Source of the DNA: Deltaproteobacteria bacterium
GTDB taxonomy: Bacteria > Bdellovibrionota > JACOXK01 > 2-02-FULL-40-11
DNA: 53,386 nucleotides
NCBI GenBank assembly: GCA_016198185.1
Contig: JACQJD010000028.1
Span: forward strand, 1-53,386
Direction of reading: 5' to 3'
Part shown: positions 44,847 through 52,919 of the stretch, piece after piece
How the letters are laid out: the number at the start of each line of letters is the position of its first letter
Numbering within the stretch: the first letter of the stretch is position 1
The notes under the pieces: model-generated
Databases searched by the model: none
Told to the model about the DNA's origin: nothing
The model's input: the letters and a program-made list of their open reading frames with translations, nothing else
Program-made: the position numbers and the translations under genes

Positions 44847-46196
44847 TTAAAATCTAATATACACATTCACGTCTACGGTATGGTCATCGTCACTCATTTC
44901 AGGAAGATCAAATCTTTTCCAAAAAGTTTTATCATCGCTTCCAATGGGATCCTGACTGACAGAAGTTTTTAATTTGGAATGCGCTTTCATATAACTCAGC
45001 ACAAGTTGAAGCGTGGGGCAGGGATCCTCCCATTCATATTCAGGGGTTGCTAAGAAAACTTTAATGGTTTCACCTCGCACTTTATAATGGTTGAGATTGC
45101 TTTCTAAACTTCGTTCTCGCTCCAAATTCGCTAAAACTCCTAGCTGCCAAGCTTGTGTTCCAGGATCTCCTAGGAGGATGATTGCATGAAATCCGATATC
45201 TGCTGTTGCCGTTGCTTCTTGATCTTGTGCGTTCTCCAATTTCAGATTTGGATATTGTAATCGAATGCCATCATCGATGCTGGCATCTGAGAATCCAAAT
45301 CCTCCACCCACAGTTGGGCCAAACATCACTCGCACGGGATGGGAATCTTGCCCAAGCCGCCAAATGAGTGCCAGTTGTCCCTCAGCGACATTCCATCTCT
45401 TCTGTTGAACCAGATCATCCCCTGTGGTTTCATCCGCAGGATGAAGATTGGGACGAAGATGAATCAATCTACCACTCAAAACAACATAAGAACTGTTTAA
45501 GAAATTGATTGGGTAAACTTGATCTGTGCTAATCAATAAAAAATCAATACCCATATCCTGTTGAATTTCTAAAGATAAGCCACTGTAGCGTTCTAGTTTC
45601 TTTTCAGAAGGATTATCTCGAAAAAATCCTAAACGAGCATGTCCTGTTAAGGCATGTTCTGTGAACTTACGATCGCGATCTTTTGCTTTCGCTCTTGCAT
45701 CTGGGAAAATAAAGCCTCCACCAATGGTTAAAAGCACAGGGGTGGATAGACCAAAATGATCGAGCCATGGCTTAAGATCAAGTTCTTGTCCAGCATCGCG
45801 ATACCGCTCACGCAGTCTTTGAGCTCTCGTCGTTGGCTTTTCATTTTTTCCCTGAGTGGATTTGGCATTGGGATCTAACCGAATGGGGTTTTCAAAATCC
45901 ATAAAGACATGCCTTTTACTTTTACGCCCTTTGGGGCCATGATCTTTGCTTTCAACATCATCTGTTTCAAAATCAGGGGGTGGGGGTGTGTACTCCTCGA
46001 GTGGGGGTATTTCAGGGATGTCATTCTCGTTATCCCATAAGTCATCACGAAGCGCTTCTTGTGCTTTTCGATCTTCTTCTTCCCATTGATCAGATGGAGG
46101 CCAATCCAATTCTTGAGCCAAGAGGTTTGAAGAAAAAACAATAAACTGTAGAATAATAAACTGTAGAAGTATGAAAAGTTTGAAATGTGTATTCAT
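44847..46196 (-). CDS. Exported, probable outer-membrane barrel protein behind a poly-G tract
   Basis: The protein has 449 residues with a Sec signal peptide (FILLQFIILQFIVFSSNLLA) that itself contains a duplicated LQFI segment. The mature protein begins with an acidic, Pro-rich, charged region (about 28-120, including EEYTPPPPDFETDD), then a beta-rich half (about 150-449) of alternating strands ending DVNVYIRF, a C-terminal Phe as in outer-membrane proteins. No family is recognised. The ATG follows a run of ten G and the bases AG, so the poly-G tract itself forms the Shine-Dalgarno region. Slippage of that run could tune or switch translation, as in phase-variable surface proteins. Confidence 0.65.
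   Translation of the reverse strand: MNTHFKLFILLQFIILQFIVFSSNLLAQELDWPPSDQWEEEDRKAQEALRDDLWDNENDIPEIPPLEEYTPPPPDFETDDVESKDHGPKGRKSKRHVFMDFENPIRLDPNAKSTQGKNEKPTTRAQRLRERYRDAGQELDLKPWLDHFGLSTPVLLTIGGGFIFPDARAKAKDRDRKFTEHALTGHARLGFFRDNPSEKKLERYSGLSLEIQQDMGIDFLLISTDQVYPINFLNSSYVVLSGRLIHLRPNLHPADETTGDDLVQQKRWNVAEGQLALIWRLGQDSHPVRVMFGPTVGGGFGFSDASIDDGIRLQYPNLKLENAQDQEATATADIGFHAIILLGDPGTQAWQLGVLANLERERSLESNLNHYKVRGETIKVFLATPEYEWEDPCPTLQLVLSYMKAHSKLKTSVSQDPIGSDDKTFWKRFDLPEMSDDDHTVDVNVYIRF
46140..46168 (-). repeat. 15-bp tandem duplication in the signal-peptide codons
   Basis: AATAAACTGTAGAA occurs at 46140-46153 and 46155-46168 (period 15 bp). It duplicates five residues in the hydrophobic core of the signal peptide, in frame. 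Confidence 0.8.
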
Positions 46197-46198
46197 CT

Positions 46199-46208
46199 CC
46201 CCCCCCCC
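46199..46208 (-). promoter_or_regulatory. Homopolymeric G10 tract as ribosome-binding region
   Basis: Ten consecutive C on the plus strand (G on the coding strand) end two bases before the ATG of the 449-residue protein. The tract replaces a normal Shine-Dalgarno. Homopolymeric G runs of this size are prone to slipped-strand mispairing. Confidence 0.7.
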
Positions 46209-46365
46209 ATTTTTTACGTGTCATGATGTTTATAGGATCATCTGAAATAAGTCAATCAGACAGAAGTTCGGCGGCTTGTTCATCCCTCTCCAGGCTTGAA
46301 ACTGATTGACATTGTATCAAGAATTCAGTTAGGAGATCTGAATGTTTATCAATCAGGAGGGATTT

Positions 46366-47658
46366 ATGAAAAACAAAGTTTATTTTTTTAAAAAGTTTTA
46401 TGTTTTGTCCATGCTTGGTATATGGCTCAATACATCAACGTTTGGCATTGCCGGAGAAAATCTTAAAGAGAAGCTTCGAACCGCAGACCCACTGATTACG
46501 GCGCATCAAAAATTTTCTGCTGAACTATGTGGAGAATTATTTAGAAATGTGGCACCCACAGAAAATCTTTTGTTCTCAGGGTTTAATGTCTCAGAAGCGT
46601 TTCAATTGCTCTATGTGGGAAGCGTTGGGGGCGTCAAGGCGGAATTAGATGATCTTTATACTCAAGACATGGTGAGGACTCGAGGAGACCAGGATTTAAG
46701 TCAAGTTCCGGATGCATACAAAGCACTCAATGATTTGCTTTCCTTTGATAGCAAGGATGAAGATGCAACCAAAATTTATCGTGCTGCTTCTTTGTGGGTC
46801 AATGAAGGGCAGGGCTATCATTTTTCGAAAAATTATTTAGATCGATTGCAAAAACTACGCATTTTCCCAGAGCAAGTAAATTATGCGCTGGATTTTAAAA
46901 AGCCAGAGACGCTCAAACAAATGAATGATTGGGTTTCTAACGCCACAGACCGGTTGATTCCAACGATTTTAGAGAGCTTGGATCCAGCAATGGTGAGTTT
47001 GCTTATTTCATCTCTCTTTATCCAAGGTCCTTGGTTATACTCCTTTGAAGAACATGCAACCCAAGAGAGTGATTTTAATATCAACAGCAAGAAAAAAATA
47101 AAACTCCCTTTTATGAATCAAGAGAAATTTCATCCATATGTGGAATCGGAGGAACTGCAAGCCATACAACTGCTTACCAAAGATAGAAAGTTTGCGCTTG
47201 AAATTTATTTGCCACGCACGGATGTGGGAGCAGATGAGCTCAGAGAAGCATTGGGAGAAGACTTTGACATTTGGTCTACCGTGGATTTTAGAAACGCTCA
47301 CTATGTCTCTTTATCTCTTCCCAAAAGTAAAATTTCGTTTAATCGAGACATTCTAAAAGATCTTGGATCTTTTATTCCCGAAACCTTATCTGGGGGCACG
47401 GATCTTTCAGGATTGCTAACACCTGCTGCCGAGCTTGGAGTTTCGGCTGTCATCCACAAAACAGTGCTAGAAATGAATGAATCTGGGTTTAAAGCAGCTG
47501 CTGTCACGGCGATTGGCCTAGAAAAAACTTCTGCCAAACCTCAAATCGAAGCAGCGATGATTGTCAATAGACCTTTCGGATTGCGTATTGTTCATTTACC
47601 CACAAAACTTGAATTATTTCGTGGATGGGTGGCGCAACCAGAAGCTCTGACGAATTAG
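46366..47658 (+). CDS. Secreted serpin (serine protease inhibitor family)
   Basis: The protein has 430 residues from ATG 46366, chosen for the strong AGGAGGG seven bases upstream. A Sec signal peptide (VYFFKKFYVLSMLGIWLNTSTFG) directs it out of the cytoplasm. The serpin fold is clear: NLLFSGFNVSEAFQLL at the front, NDWVSNATDRLIPTILES, ALEIYLPR, then the hinge beginning at Glu372 (NESGFKAAAVT) and the C-terminal NRPFGLRIVHLPTKLELFRGWV. P12-P10 are Ala and P15 is Gly, as in inhibitory serpins, but P14 is Phe, which could slow loop insertion. The reactive loop is about four residues longer than in alpha-1-antitrypsin; P1 may be Thr, Lys or near. Its end overlaps the aminopeptidase gene. Confidence 0.93.
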   Translation: MKNKVYFFKKFYVLSMLGIWLNTSTFGIAGENLKEKLRTADPLITAHQKFSAELCGELFRNVAPTENLLFSGFNVSEAFQLLYVGSVGGVKAELDDLYTQDMVRTRGDQDLSQVPDAYKALNDLLSFDSKDEDATKIYRAASLWVNEGQGYHFSKNYLDRLQKLRIFPEQVNYALDFKKPETLKQMNDWVSNATDRLIPTILESLDPAMVSLLISSLFIQGPWLYSFEEHATQESDFNINSKKKIKLPFMNQEKFHPYVESEELQAIQLLTKDRKFALEIYLPRTDVGADELREALGEDFDIWSTVDFRNAHYVSLSLPKSKISFNRDILKDLGSFIPETLSGGTDLSGLLTPAAELGVSAVIHKTVLEMNESGFKAAAVTAIGLEKTSAKPQIEAAMIVNRPFGLRIVHLPTKLELFRGWVAQPEALTN

Positions 47659-50219
47659 TGCGTGATAACCAACAAGGTCTAAGCTTAAGCTACTCCCAAG
47701 AACGCGCAAAGATTGTTTCCAAGGTTCACTACCAGCTTTATTTTTCCTTGGATAAAACGTCTGCCTCTTTTTTTGGGATCTCAAAAATTCGTTTTGACCT
47801 TTCAAAACAAAAATCTATTACCTTAGACTTTGAAAAGGGAACGGTTTTATCTTTGACGATCAATGGGAAAACGGTTCTGCCAACCAAGACCCATTACTTT
47901 ATCATGTTAGAAAGAAAGTTTTTAAGGGTTGGCTCCAATGAAGTGGTGGTTGAATTCCGTCATGATTACAGTAAAAATGGGGTTGGGTTTTACCGTTTTT
48001 GTGATCCGCAAGATGGGCTTATTTATCTTTATTCTGACTTTGAACCCTATGATGCGAATTTAATGTTTCCTTGTTTTGATCAGCCAGATCTCAAAGCAAC
48101 CTTTATGTTAACGGTGGACGCCCCTTTGGAATGGGAAGTGATTTCAACGATGAAAGAAAGTACGGTTGGGTTAACCTCTGACCATTCCCGGCGTTGGACC
48201 TTCCCGAAGACACCCATGATGAGCACCTATATTTTTTCGCTCCATGCAGGACCTTACCATGTATGGGAAGATGCTTATAAAAAAATTCCACTTCGGCTTT
48301 TGGCCAGAAAATCTTTTGCATCGTATGTAGATGCTGATTTTTGGTTTCTCATTACCAAACAAGGCCTTCGTTTTTTTTCGGATTATTTTCATTACGATTA
48401 TCCTTTTTATAAATATGACCAGCTGATTGTGCCTGACTTTAACTCAGGGGCGATGGAAAACATTGCTGCGGTTACCTTTAACGAGGCCTATATTCCTCGG
48501 GGGGCTTGGACCCGTGATGAAAAAGAGCGCTTGGCCGAAGTTATTTTACACGAAATGGCACATATGTGGTTTGGAGATTTGGTGACGATGAAATGGTGGG
48601 ATGATCTTTGGCTCAATGAAAGTTTTGCAACCTACATGGCTTTCCTTGCCCAAGCTGAGGCAACCGACTTTAAAGAAGCTTGGCACACTTTTTTTGAAGG
48701 CATTAAATCTTGGGCTTATTGGGAAGACGAAATGGTCACCACACATCCCATTGTAGCAAAGGTACCCCATACCGCTGAAGCCATGACTAACTTTGATGGG
48801 ATTACCTACGGAAAGGGAGCTTCGGTTTTAAAACAATTGGCTTATTTTTTAGGTCCTGAAAAATTTCGGGCGGGTGTTTCCAATTATTTTAAAAAATATG
48901 CCTATCAAAATACAAAAATGAAAGATTTTATAGAGTCTTTATCTGAGGCCTCAGATGTGGATTTGAAGCACTGGACTCGGGAGTGGCTGCAGACCCAAAG
49001 TTTAAATTCAATTCAAGTTCTCCCTCATTTTAAAGAGCAGAAATTAATTTCGATGGATTTATTACAGAAAGGCTCTGATCATTACCCCAAGAAAAGAAAA
49101 CATCGCACCCAAATCGGAATATTTAAAAAAGAAAAATCCAAAATCATTCTTCAAAAAATAGTACCAATGCACTATGAAAAAGGGCGCACAGCCATTACGC
49201 TAGCGGAAAAAGATCTCAAGCCCCATCTCATTTATCCCAACTGTGAAGACTATGATTATGTCAAAGTAAAGCTAGATGCCCATACCCTAGAGGGCATCAA
49301 AAGTTCTCTTTCACAAGTTTCAGATGATTTTTCGAGGCTTATGTTTTGGCGCTCCCTGTGGGATATGGTGAGATCTGTAGATCTTTCCATTTACGAATAT
49401 CATGATCTTATTTTGAAACATTTGCCACTTGAGCAAAACGTTAAAATTGCAAGATCCGTGGCCCAACGCTTAAAACAAGCCTGGTATTATCTTCCTGCGG
49501 CCTCTGCTGTAGAGAAACAGAAAAAAACAGTCTTTGTGGATCAGATTCAAGACCTTTTGTGGAAACAATTAGAAGAGGCGAAGGGGGGATCTGACTTTCA
49601 AAAACTTTGGTTGGATACCTACATTAAGCTGTCCCTGTCAGATCAGGCCTTAGAGCGTTTACATAAAATTTTAGCCCATAAAATCAAATTACCTCATTTC
49701 GAATTAGATCAAGACCGGCGCTGGGCCATTTTGGTTGAACTGCATCGTAAACCTTGGGAGCCCGCTCAAGATCTTCTTGAAAAAGAATTGAAGCGAGATC
49801 ATTCAGAAGCAGGCCAAAAACAAGCATTGGCATGTGAAGTCATTCAACCCAAATTTTCAATCAAGAAAAAGTGGTTTCAAAAGATTATTGGTGAAACGAA
49901 TCTCTCCTTGGCCAGAACCAAAGTGGCGATGAGCTATTTATTTCCAAAAGACCAAATGGATCTCCATATGAAATTTTCCAAAGATTTTTACCATGTACTT
50001 CCGATGCTGGGGCGTAAAAAAGATCACAAGTATTTAATGACTTTCTGTCGTCAATTGGCGCCTGCTTTTTCAACACCAGAGAGTATCCATGGCTTTGAAC
50101 ATTTTTTAAAGCGCCATACAACGTTACCACCGGTGGTTGCCAAAGAATTAAAAATTGCCCATCAAGAAGATGAGCGTAGTTATAAGATTCACCAATTAGC
50201 ACAAGCTCAACTTTCTTAA
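47625..50219 (+). CDS. M1-family aminopeptidase
   Basis: A zinc aminopeptidase of 864 residues, lacking a signal peptide, so cytoplasmic. The exopeptidase motif GAMENIAAVTFNEAY precedes the zinc site HEMAH (His309, His313) with the third ligand Glu332 in LWLNESFATYM. An N-terminal beta-sandwich (about 35-195) and a large helical C-terminal domain complete the ERAP1/PepN-like layout. The ATG at 47625 lies 34 bp inside the serpin gene; a GTG at 47658 that shares one base with the serpin stop is the alternative start. Either way translation is coupled to a secreted protease inhibitor, although the serpin family is not known to inhibit metallopeptidases. Peptide recycling is the likely role. Confidence 0.93.
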   Translation: MGGATRSSDELVRDNQQGLSLSYSQERAKIVSKVHYQLYFSLDKTSASFFGISKIRFDLSKQKSITLDFEKGTVLSLTINGKTVLPTKTHYFIMLERKFLRVGSNEVVVEFRHDYSKNGVGFYRFCDPQDGLIYLYSDFEPYDANLMFPCFDQPDLKATFMLTVDAPLEWEVISTMKESTVGLTSDHSRRWTFPKTPMMSTYIFSLHAGPYHVWEDAYKKIPLRLLARKSFASYVDADFWFLITKQGLRFFSDYFHYDYPFYKYDQLIVPDFNSGAMENIAAVTFNEAYIPRGAWTRDEKERLAEVILHEMAHMWFGDLVTMKWWDDLWLNESFATYMAFLAQAEATDFKEAWHTFFEGIKSWAYWEDEMVTTHPIVAKVPHTAEAMTNFDGITYGKGASVLKQLAYFLGPEKFRAGVSNYFKKYAYQNTKMKDFIESLSEASDVDLKHWTREWLQTQSLNSIQVLPHFKEQKLISMDLLQKGSDHYPKKRKHRTQIGIFKKEKSKIILQKIVPMHYEKGRTAITLAEKDLKPHLIYPNCEDYDYVKVKLDAHTLEGIKSSLSQVSDDFSRLMFWRSLWDMVRSVDLSIYEYHDLILKHLPLEQNVKIARSVAQRLKQAWYYLPAASAVEKQKKTVFVDQIQDLLWKQLEEAKGGSDFQKLWLDTYIKLSLSDQALERLHKILAHKIKLPHFELDQDRRWAILVELHRKPWEPAQDLLEKELKRDHSEAGQKQALACEVIQPKFSIKKKWFQKIIGETNLSLARTKVAMSYLFPKDQMDLHMKFSKDFYHVLPMLGRKKDHKYLMTFCRQLAPAFSTPESIHGFEHFLKRHTTLPPVVAKELKIAHQEDERSYKIHQLAQAQLS

Positions 50220-51119
50220 ATGATGTCATTCAACAGCTCCCAGTGGTTTAGAGCCCCTGAAAAAAAGATTCGTGTCATTGGAAAAGATGCGCGTGTATTT
50301 CTTAACCGAGTGCTGACGCAAGATTGTTTAACCTTAAAGGTTGGGGAGGGGGCTTACACGTTTCAATGTAATTCAAAGGGCAGGGTGCTTTCGTTTTTTT
50401 ATCTTTACCTATTAAAAGACGAGGAAGTCTGGATTTTTTGTGAGCCCTCTCTTTTGAGTCGTATCCTTTCCATTTCGAATTTTATTATTTTGGAAGACGT
50501 TCGTTTTGAAGAAGCGCTAGACGATCTTGGCGTTGTTTTAGGGTCGAAAACACAAATTTCAAACGATGGTGTGCTTCCAACGACATGCGTTCAAATCAAC
50601 AGAGATCGATGGGCAAGCGAATGCCTTGAAGTATGGGGGCCTTCTTCTGACATAAACCATTGGGTGATGCGCTTTCCAAAAGAGGATGAGCTTTCTCAAG
50701 ATGCGCTTTCGATCTTACGCATTCAATCGCAAACGCCCACCTATGGTGTGGATGTCACCGAAGAAAATTTTCCACAAGAAACCAATTTTTTAAAAGCATT
50801 GAACTTTAACAAGGGGTGTTACATCGGCCAAGAAATCATCGCCAGAATTCATTTTCGAGGCCATGTGAATAAAAAATTAACTTTATTTGAAATTCAACAT
50901 CACGAGATTCCTCGCCACGGCACCCCCATTTTGTATGAAGGTAAAGAAGTAGGGCAGGTAACCAGCGCCACTTTTTCTTCTAAGATTCATGGGGTCATTG
51001 CGCTTGGATATATTCAAACTGCCCATGATCGTAAGGATGTGATCTTTAGCATTGCCAATCAACCCGCACACAAATGCGTGGAAGCCATTGGAGACTATAA
51101 AGGAAGCTCTGCATGGTGA
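50220..51119 (+). CDS. ygfZ: YgfZ/GcvT-family folate-binding protein
   Basis: The protein has 299 residues, starting immediately after the aminopeptidase stop (ATGATG). It is related to the glycine-cleavage T protein but short. The signature KGCYIGQEIIARIHFRG with Cys200 is the YgfZ-defining motif, and VFLNRVLTQDC with KGRVLSFFYLYL forms the start of the folate-binding fold. YgfZ proteins support the repair or maturation of Fe-S enzymes and in E. coli are needed for full MiaB activity. The convergent ErpA-like gene lies 75 bp away. Two Fe-S maturation genes side by side and miaB in the same window strengthen the assignment. Confidence 0.92.
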   Translation: MMSFNSSQWFRAPEKKIRVIGKDARVFLNRVLTQDCLTLKVGEGAYTFQCNSKGRVLSFFYLYLLKDEEVWIFCEPSLLSRILSISNFIILEDVRFEEALDDLGVVLGSKTQISNDGVLPTTCVQINRDRWASECLEVWGPSSDINHWVMRFPKEDELSQDALSILRIQSQTPTYGVDVTEENFPQETNFLKALNFNKGCYIGQEIIARIHFRGHVNKKLTLFEIQHHEIPRHGTPILYEGKEVGQVTSATFSSKIHGVIALGYIQTAHDRKDVIFSIANQPAHKCVEAIGDYKGSSAW

Positions 51120-51194
51120 GTGGTCGTATTTTTTCGTGGAGATAAAATTCAAAATTAGGGTAGGGAGCCAAACCTACTTCTGCGCTTTAGGGGG

Positions 51195-51572
51195 TTAGGA
51201 CACACTAAAAGAACTCCCACACCCACATCCCCCGGTTTCATTGGGGTTCTTAACGACAAACCCTGCTCCGGTGAGACCTTCTTGGTAGGTTAAGGTTGAA
51301 CCTGCGATGAATCCATAACTTTTAGGGTCCACAATGCATTTGGCTCCATCTTTTTCAAAGACCAAATCATTTTCCTTGGGATCGTCATATTTAAAATTAT
51401 ATGAAAACCCAGAACATCCACCGGCTGTAATATAAATTCTTAAGCACTTGCCACGGGCTTCTGCCAGAGTTTGTTGATGGTCTTTAATCTTTTGTATCGC
51501 CTGATCTGTCAAAATGAGTGGAGCATCATTTTTCTTTTTTTGAACCCCTACGATATTTAATAAGTTTGTCAT
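51195..51572 (-). CDS. erpA: A-type Fe-S cluster carrier (ErpA/IscA family)
   Basis: The protein has 125 residues with the three cluster Cys of A-type carriers: Cys53 in ITAGGCSGFSYNFKY and Cys116/Cys118 in the C-terminal GGCGCGSSFSV. The middle has FIAGSTLTYQEGLTGAGFVVKNPNE, as in ErpA/SufA. A 20-residue N-terminal extension (MTNLLNIVGVQKKKNDAPLI) precedes the domain. AAGGAGA lies about nine bases upstream of the ATG. It passes [4Fe-4S] clusters from scaffold to target apoproteins. ErpA, IscA and SufA cannot be separated by sequence alone; the lack of isc/suf neighbours makes ErpA the best choice. Confidence 0.88.
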   Translation of the reverse strand: MTNLLNIVGVQKKKNDAPLILTDQAIQKIKDHQQTLAEARGKCLRIYITAGGCSGFSYNFKYDDPKENDLVFEKDGAKCIVDPKSYGFIAGSTLTYQEGLTGAGFVVKNPNETGGCGCGSSFSVS

Positions 51573-51710
51573 ATATAAAATCTCCTTATCCTTTCAACAT
51601 ATCAACATAGTACGTTTATCATTCAGGAATCAAGCCCTGGTTCCATCTGTAACTTAACATAATATCCATTATCAGACTAAATGGCTATGCCTAGCCTACC
51701 CTCAACGTCT

Positions 51711-51721
51711 AACAGCCTGCT
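51711..51721 (-). repeat. AACAGCCTGCT repeat copy at the bamB stop
   Basis: The same 11-mer as at 18482-18492 and 43350-43360. Here its last bases overlap the TAG stop of the bamB-like gene. Confidence 0.6.
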
Positions 51722-52919
51722 AATCATACAAGAAATAAAATGGGTCTAAGATGTGAAGTGCTGAAAAATTTGAAAACAAATACAGTTTGTCCTTAAACAG
51801 CACTGGCTTAGAACTAATGCCTGTTTGAATGGGTGTATACCAAATTTCTGCTCCTGATTCTGCTGCAATGCTTCGGACCTGATTTCCACTGGTGGTAAAG
51901 ATCAATTGGTCTTCCACCAAAACAGGAGAAAAAGTTGAAAAACCCGAAATCGCCTTTTCCCAAACCTTTTTACCATTGGAATGCTGGGTAGCCCAAACGC
52001 CTCCTTGGAAAAGCGTTACGTAAATTTTTTCTTCATCGGCTGTCATACCCGTAATCCCAGCTTGAGATACCAGAAGGTGCCATTTTTCATCTCCCGTGAT
52101 GGGATTGAGTGCGTAAATATAACCATCAAAACTTGCCACAATGATTTGATCTTTTTGGATGATCGGAGCTAAATCAATATCTCCAAACTTTTCATTTTTT
52201 GAAAGTTTTTTAAACCACATCACCTTTCCATCAAAAGCATTAAAGGCGTAAAAATAACCATCTGAAAAACCAGCGTAGATTTTTCCATCCTTGTAAATCG
52301 GCGAACTGGTCCCTCGGACTGAAATTTTTTGAATATACCCTTTGTTAAAATACCAAACCCAAGCCCCCGTATTGGCTTTGAGCGCGTAAATACCATTGTT
52401 GGCAGTTGTAAAAAATACGATATCCCCTTTGACGGTGGGGGTAGATAAGATTTCAACTTTGGCATCGTAAGACCAAATCTCTTTTCCGGATTCCGCTTCC
52501 AAACAATAAAATTTTCCATTGTTGGCACCGACATAAATTTTTTGATCATAATAAATAGGTGTGCCTTCAACGCCTCCTGGAATCTTCTTTTCCCACTGAA
52601 GCTCCCCATTTTTTCGTTTTAAGGCAAAAAATCGATTGTGCACCGACCCCACATAAAGGGTTTCTCCAACGATGAGCGGCATTGATCGCTCAACGGGTGG
52701 ATGAAATCGCCCAATAAAGGTTTTGGGGTCAATGATATGCCGAATCAAATCTTGTTTGGGGCGGGTTCTGGATTCACCTTGTGTGAACTTTGGAAAAACG
52801 CTTGAGCATCCTACTCCCAAACTTGCATATAAAAAAAGCAAAAAGACAGGGACTGTTTTACAGGTAAACGCAACTCGTTTACTTTCTCGGATCACACCTT
52901 TAGGGGGGTGGGCTCTCAT
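51720..52919 (-). CDS. bamB: BamB-like PQQ-type beta-propeller lipoprotein
   Basis: The protein has 399 residues. The N-terminus has a hydrophobic signal ending LYASLGVGC, a lipoprotein-type Cys with Gly at -3, the same uncommon spacing as in the TSP3 lipoprotein in this window. The rest is an eight-bladed PQQ-like propeller with repeated Trp-docking motifs: NRFFALKRKNGELQWEKKIP, KFYCLEAESGKEIWSYDAKV, GIYALKANTGAWVWYF, YFYAFNAFDGKVMWFKKL and YIYALNPITGDEKWHLLV. BamB assists the BAM complex in inserting outer-membrane barrels. Its ATG overlaps the stop of the TPR gene (ATGA), as in the yfgM-bamB pair of Gammaproteobacteria. The next gene, erpA, is separated by 147 bp. Confidence 0.85.
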   Translation of the reverse strand: MRAHPPKGVIRESKRVAFTCKTVPVFLLFLYASLGVGCSSVFPKFTQGESRTRPKQDLIRHIIDPKTFIGRFHPPVERSMPLIVGETLYVGSVHNRFFALKRKNGELQWEKKIPGGVEGTPIYYDQKIYVGANNGKFYCLEAESGKEIWSYDAKVEILSTPTVKGDIVFFTTANNGIYALKANTGAWVWYFNKGYIQKISVRGTSSPIYKDGKIYAGFSDGYFYAFNAFDGKVMWFKKLSKNEKFGDIDLAPIIQKDQIIVASFDGYIYALNPITGDEKWHLLVSQAGITGMTADEEKIYVTLFQGGVWATQHSNGKKVWEKAISGFSTFSPVLVEDQLIFTTSGNQVRSIAAESGAEIWYTPIQTGISSKPVLFKDKLYLFSNFSALHILDPFYFLYD

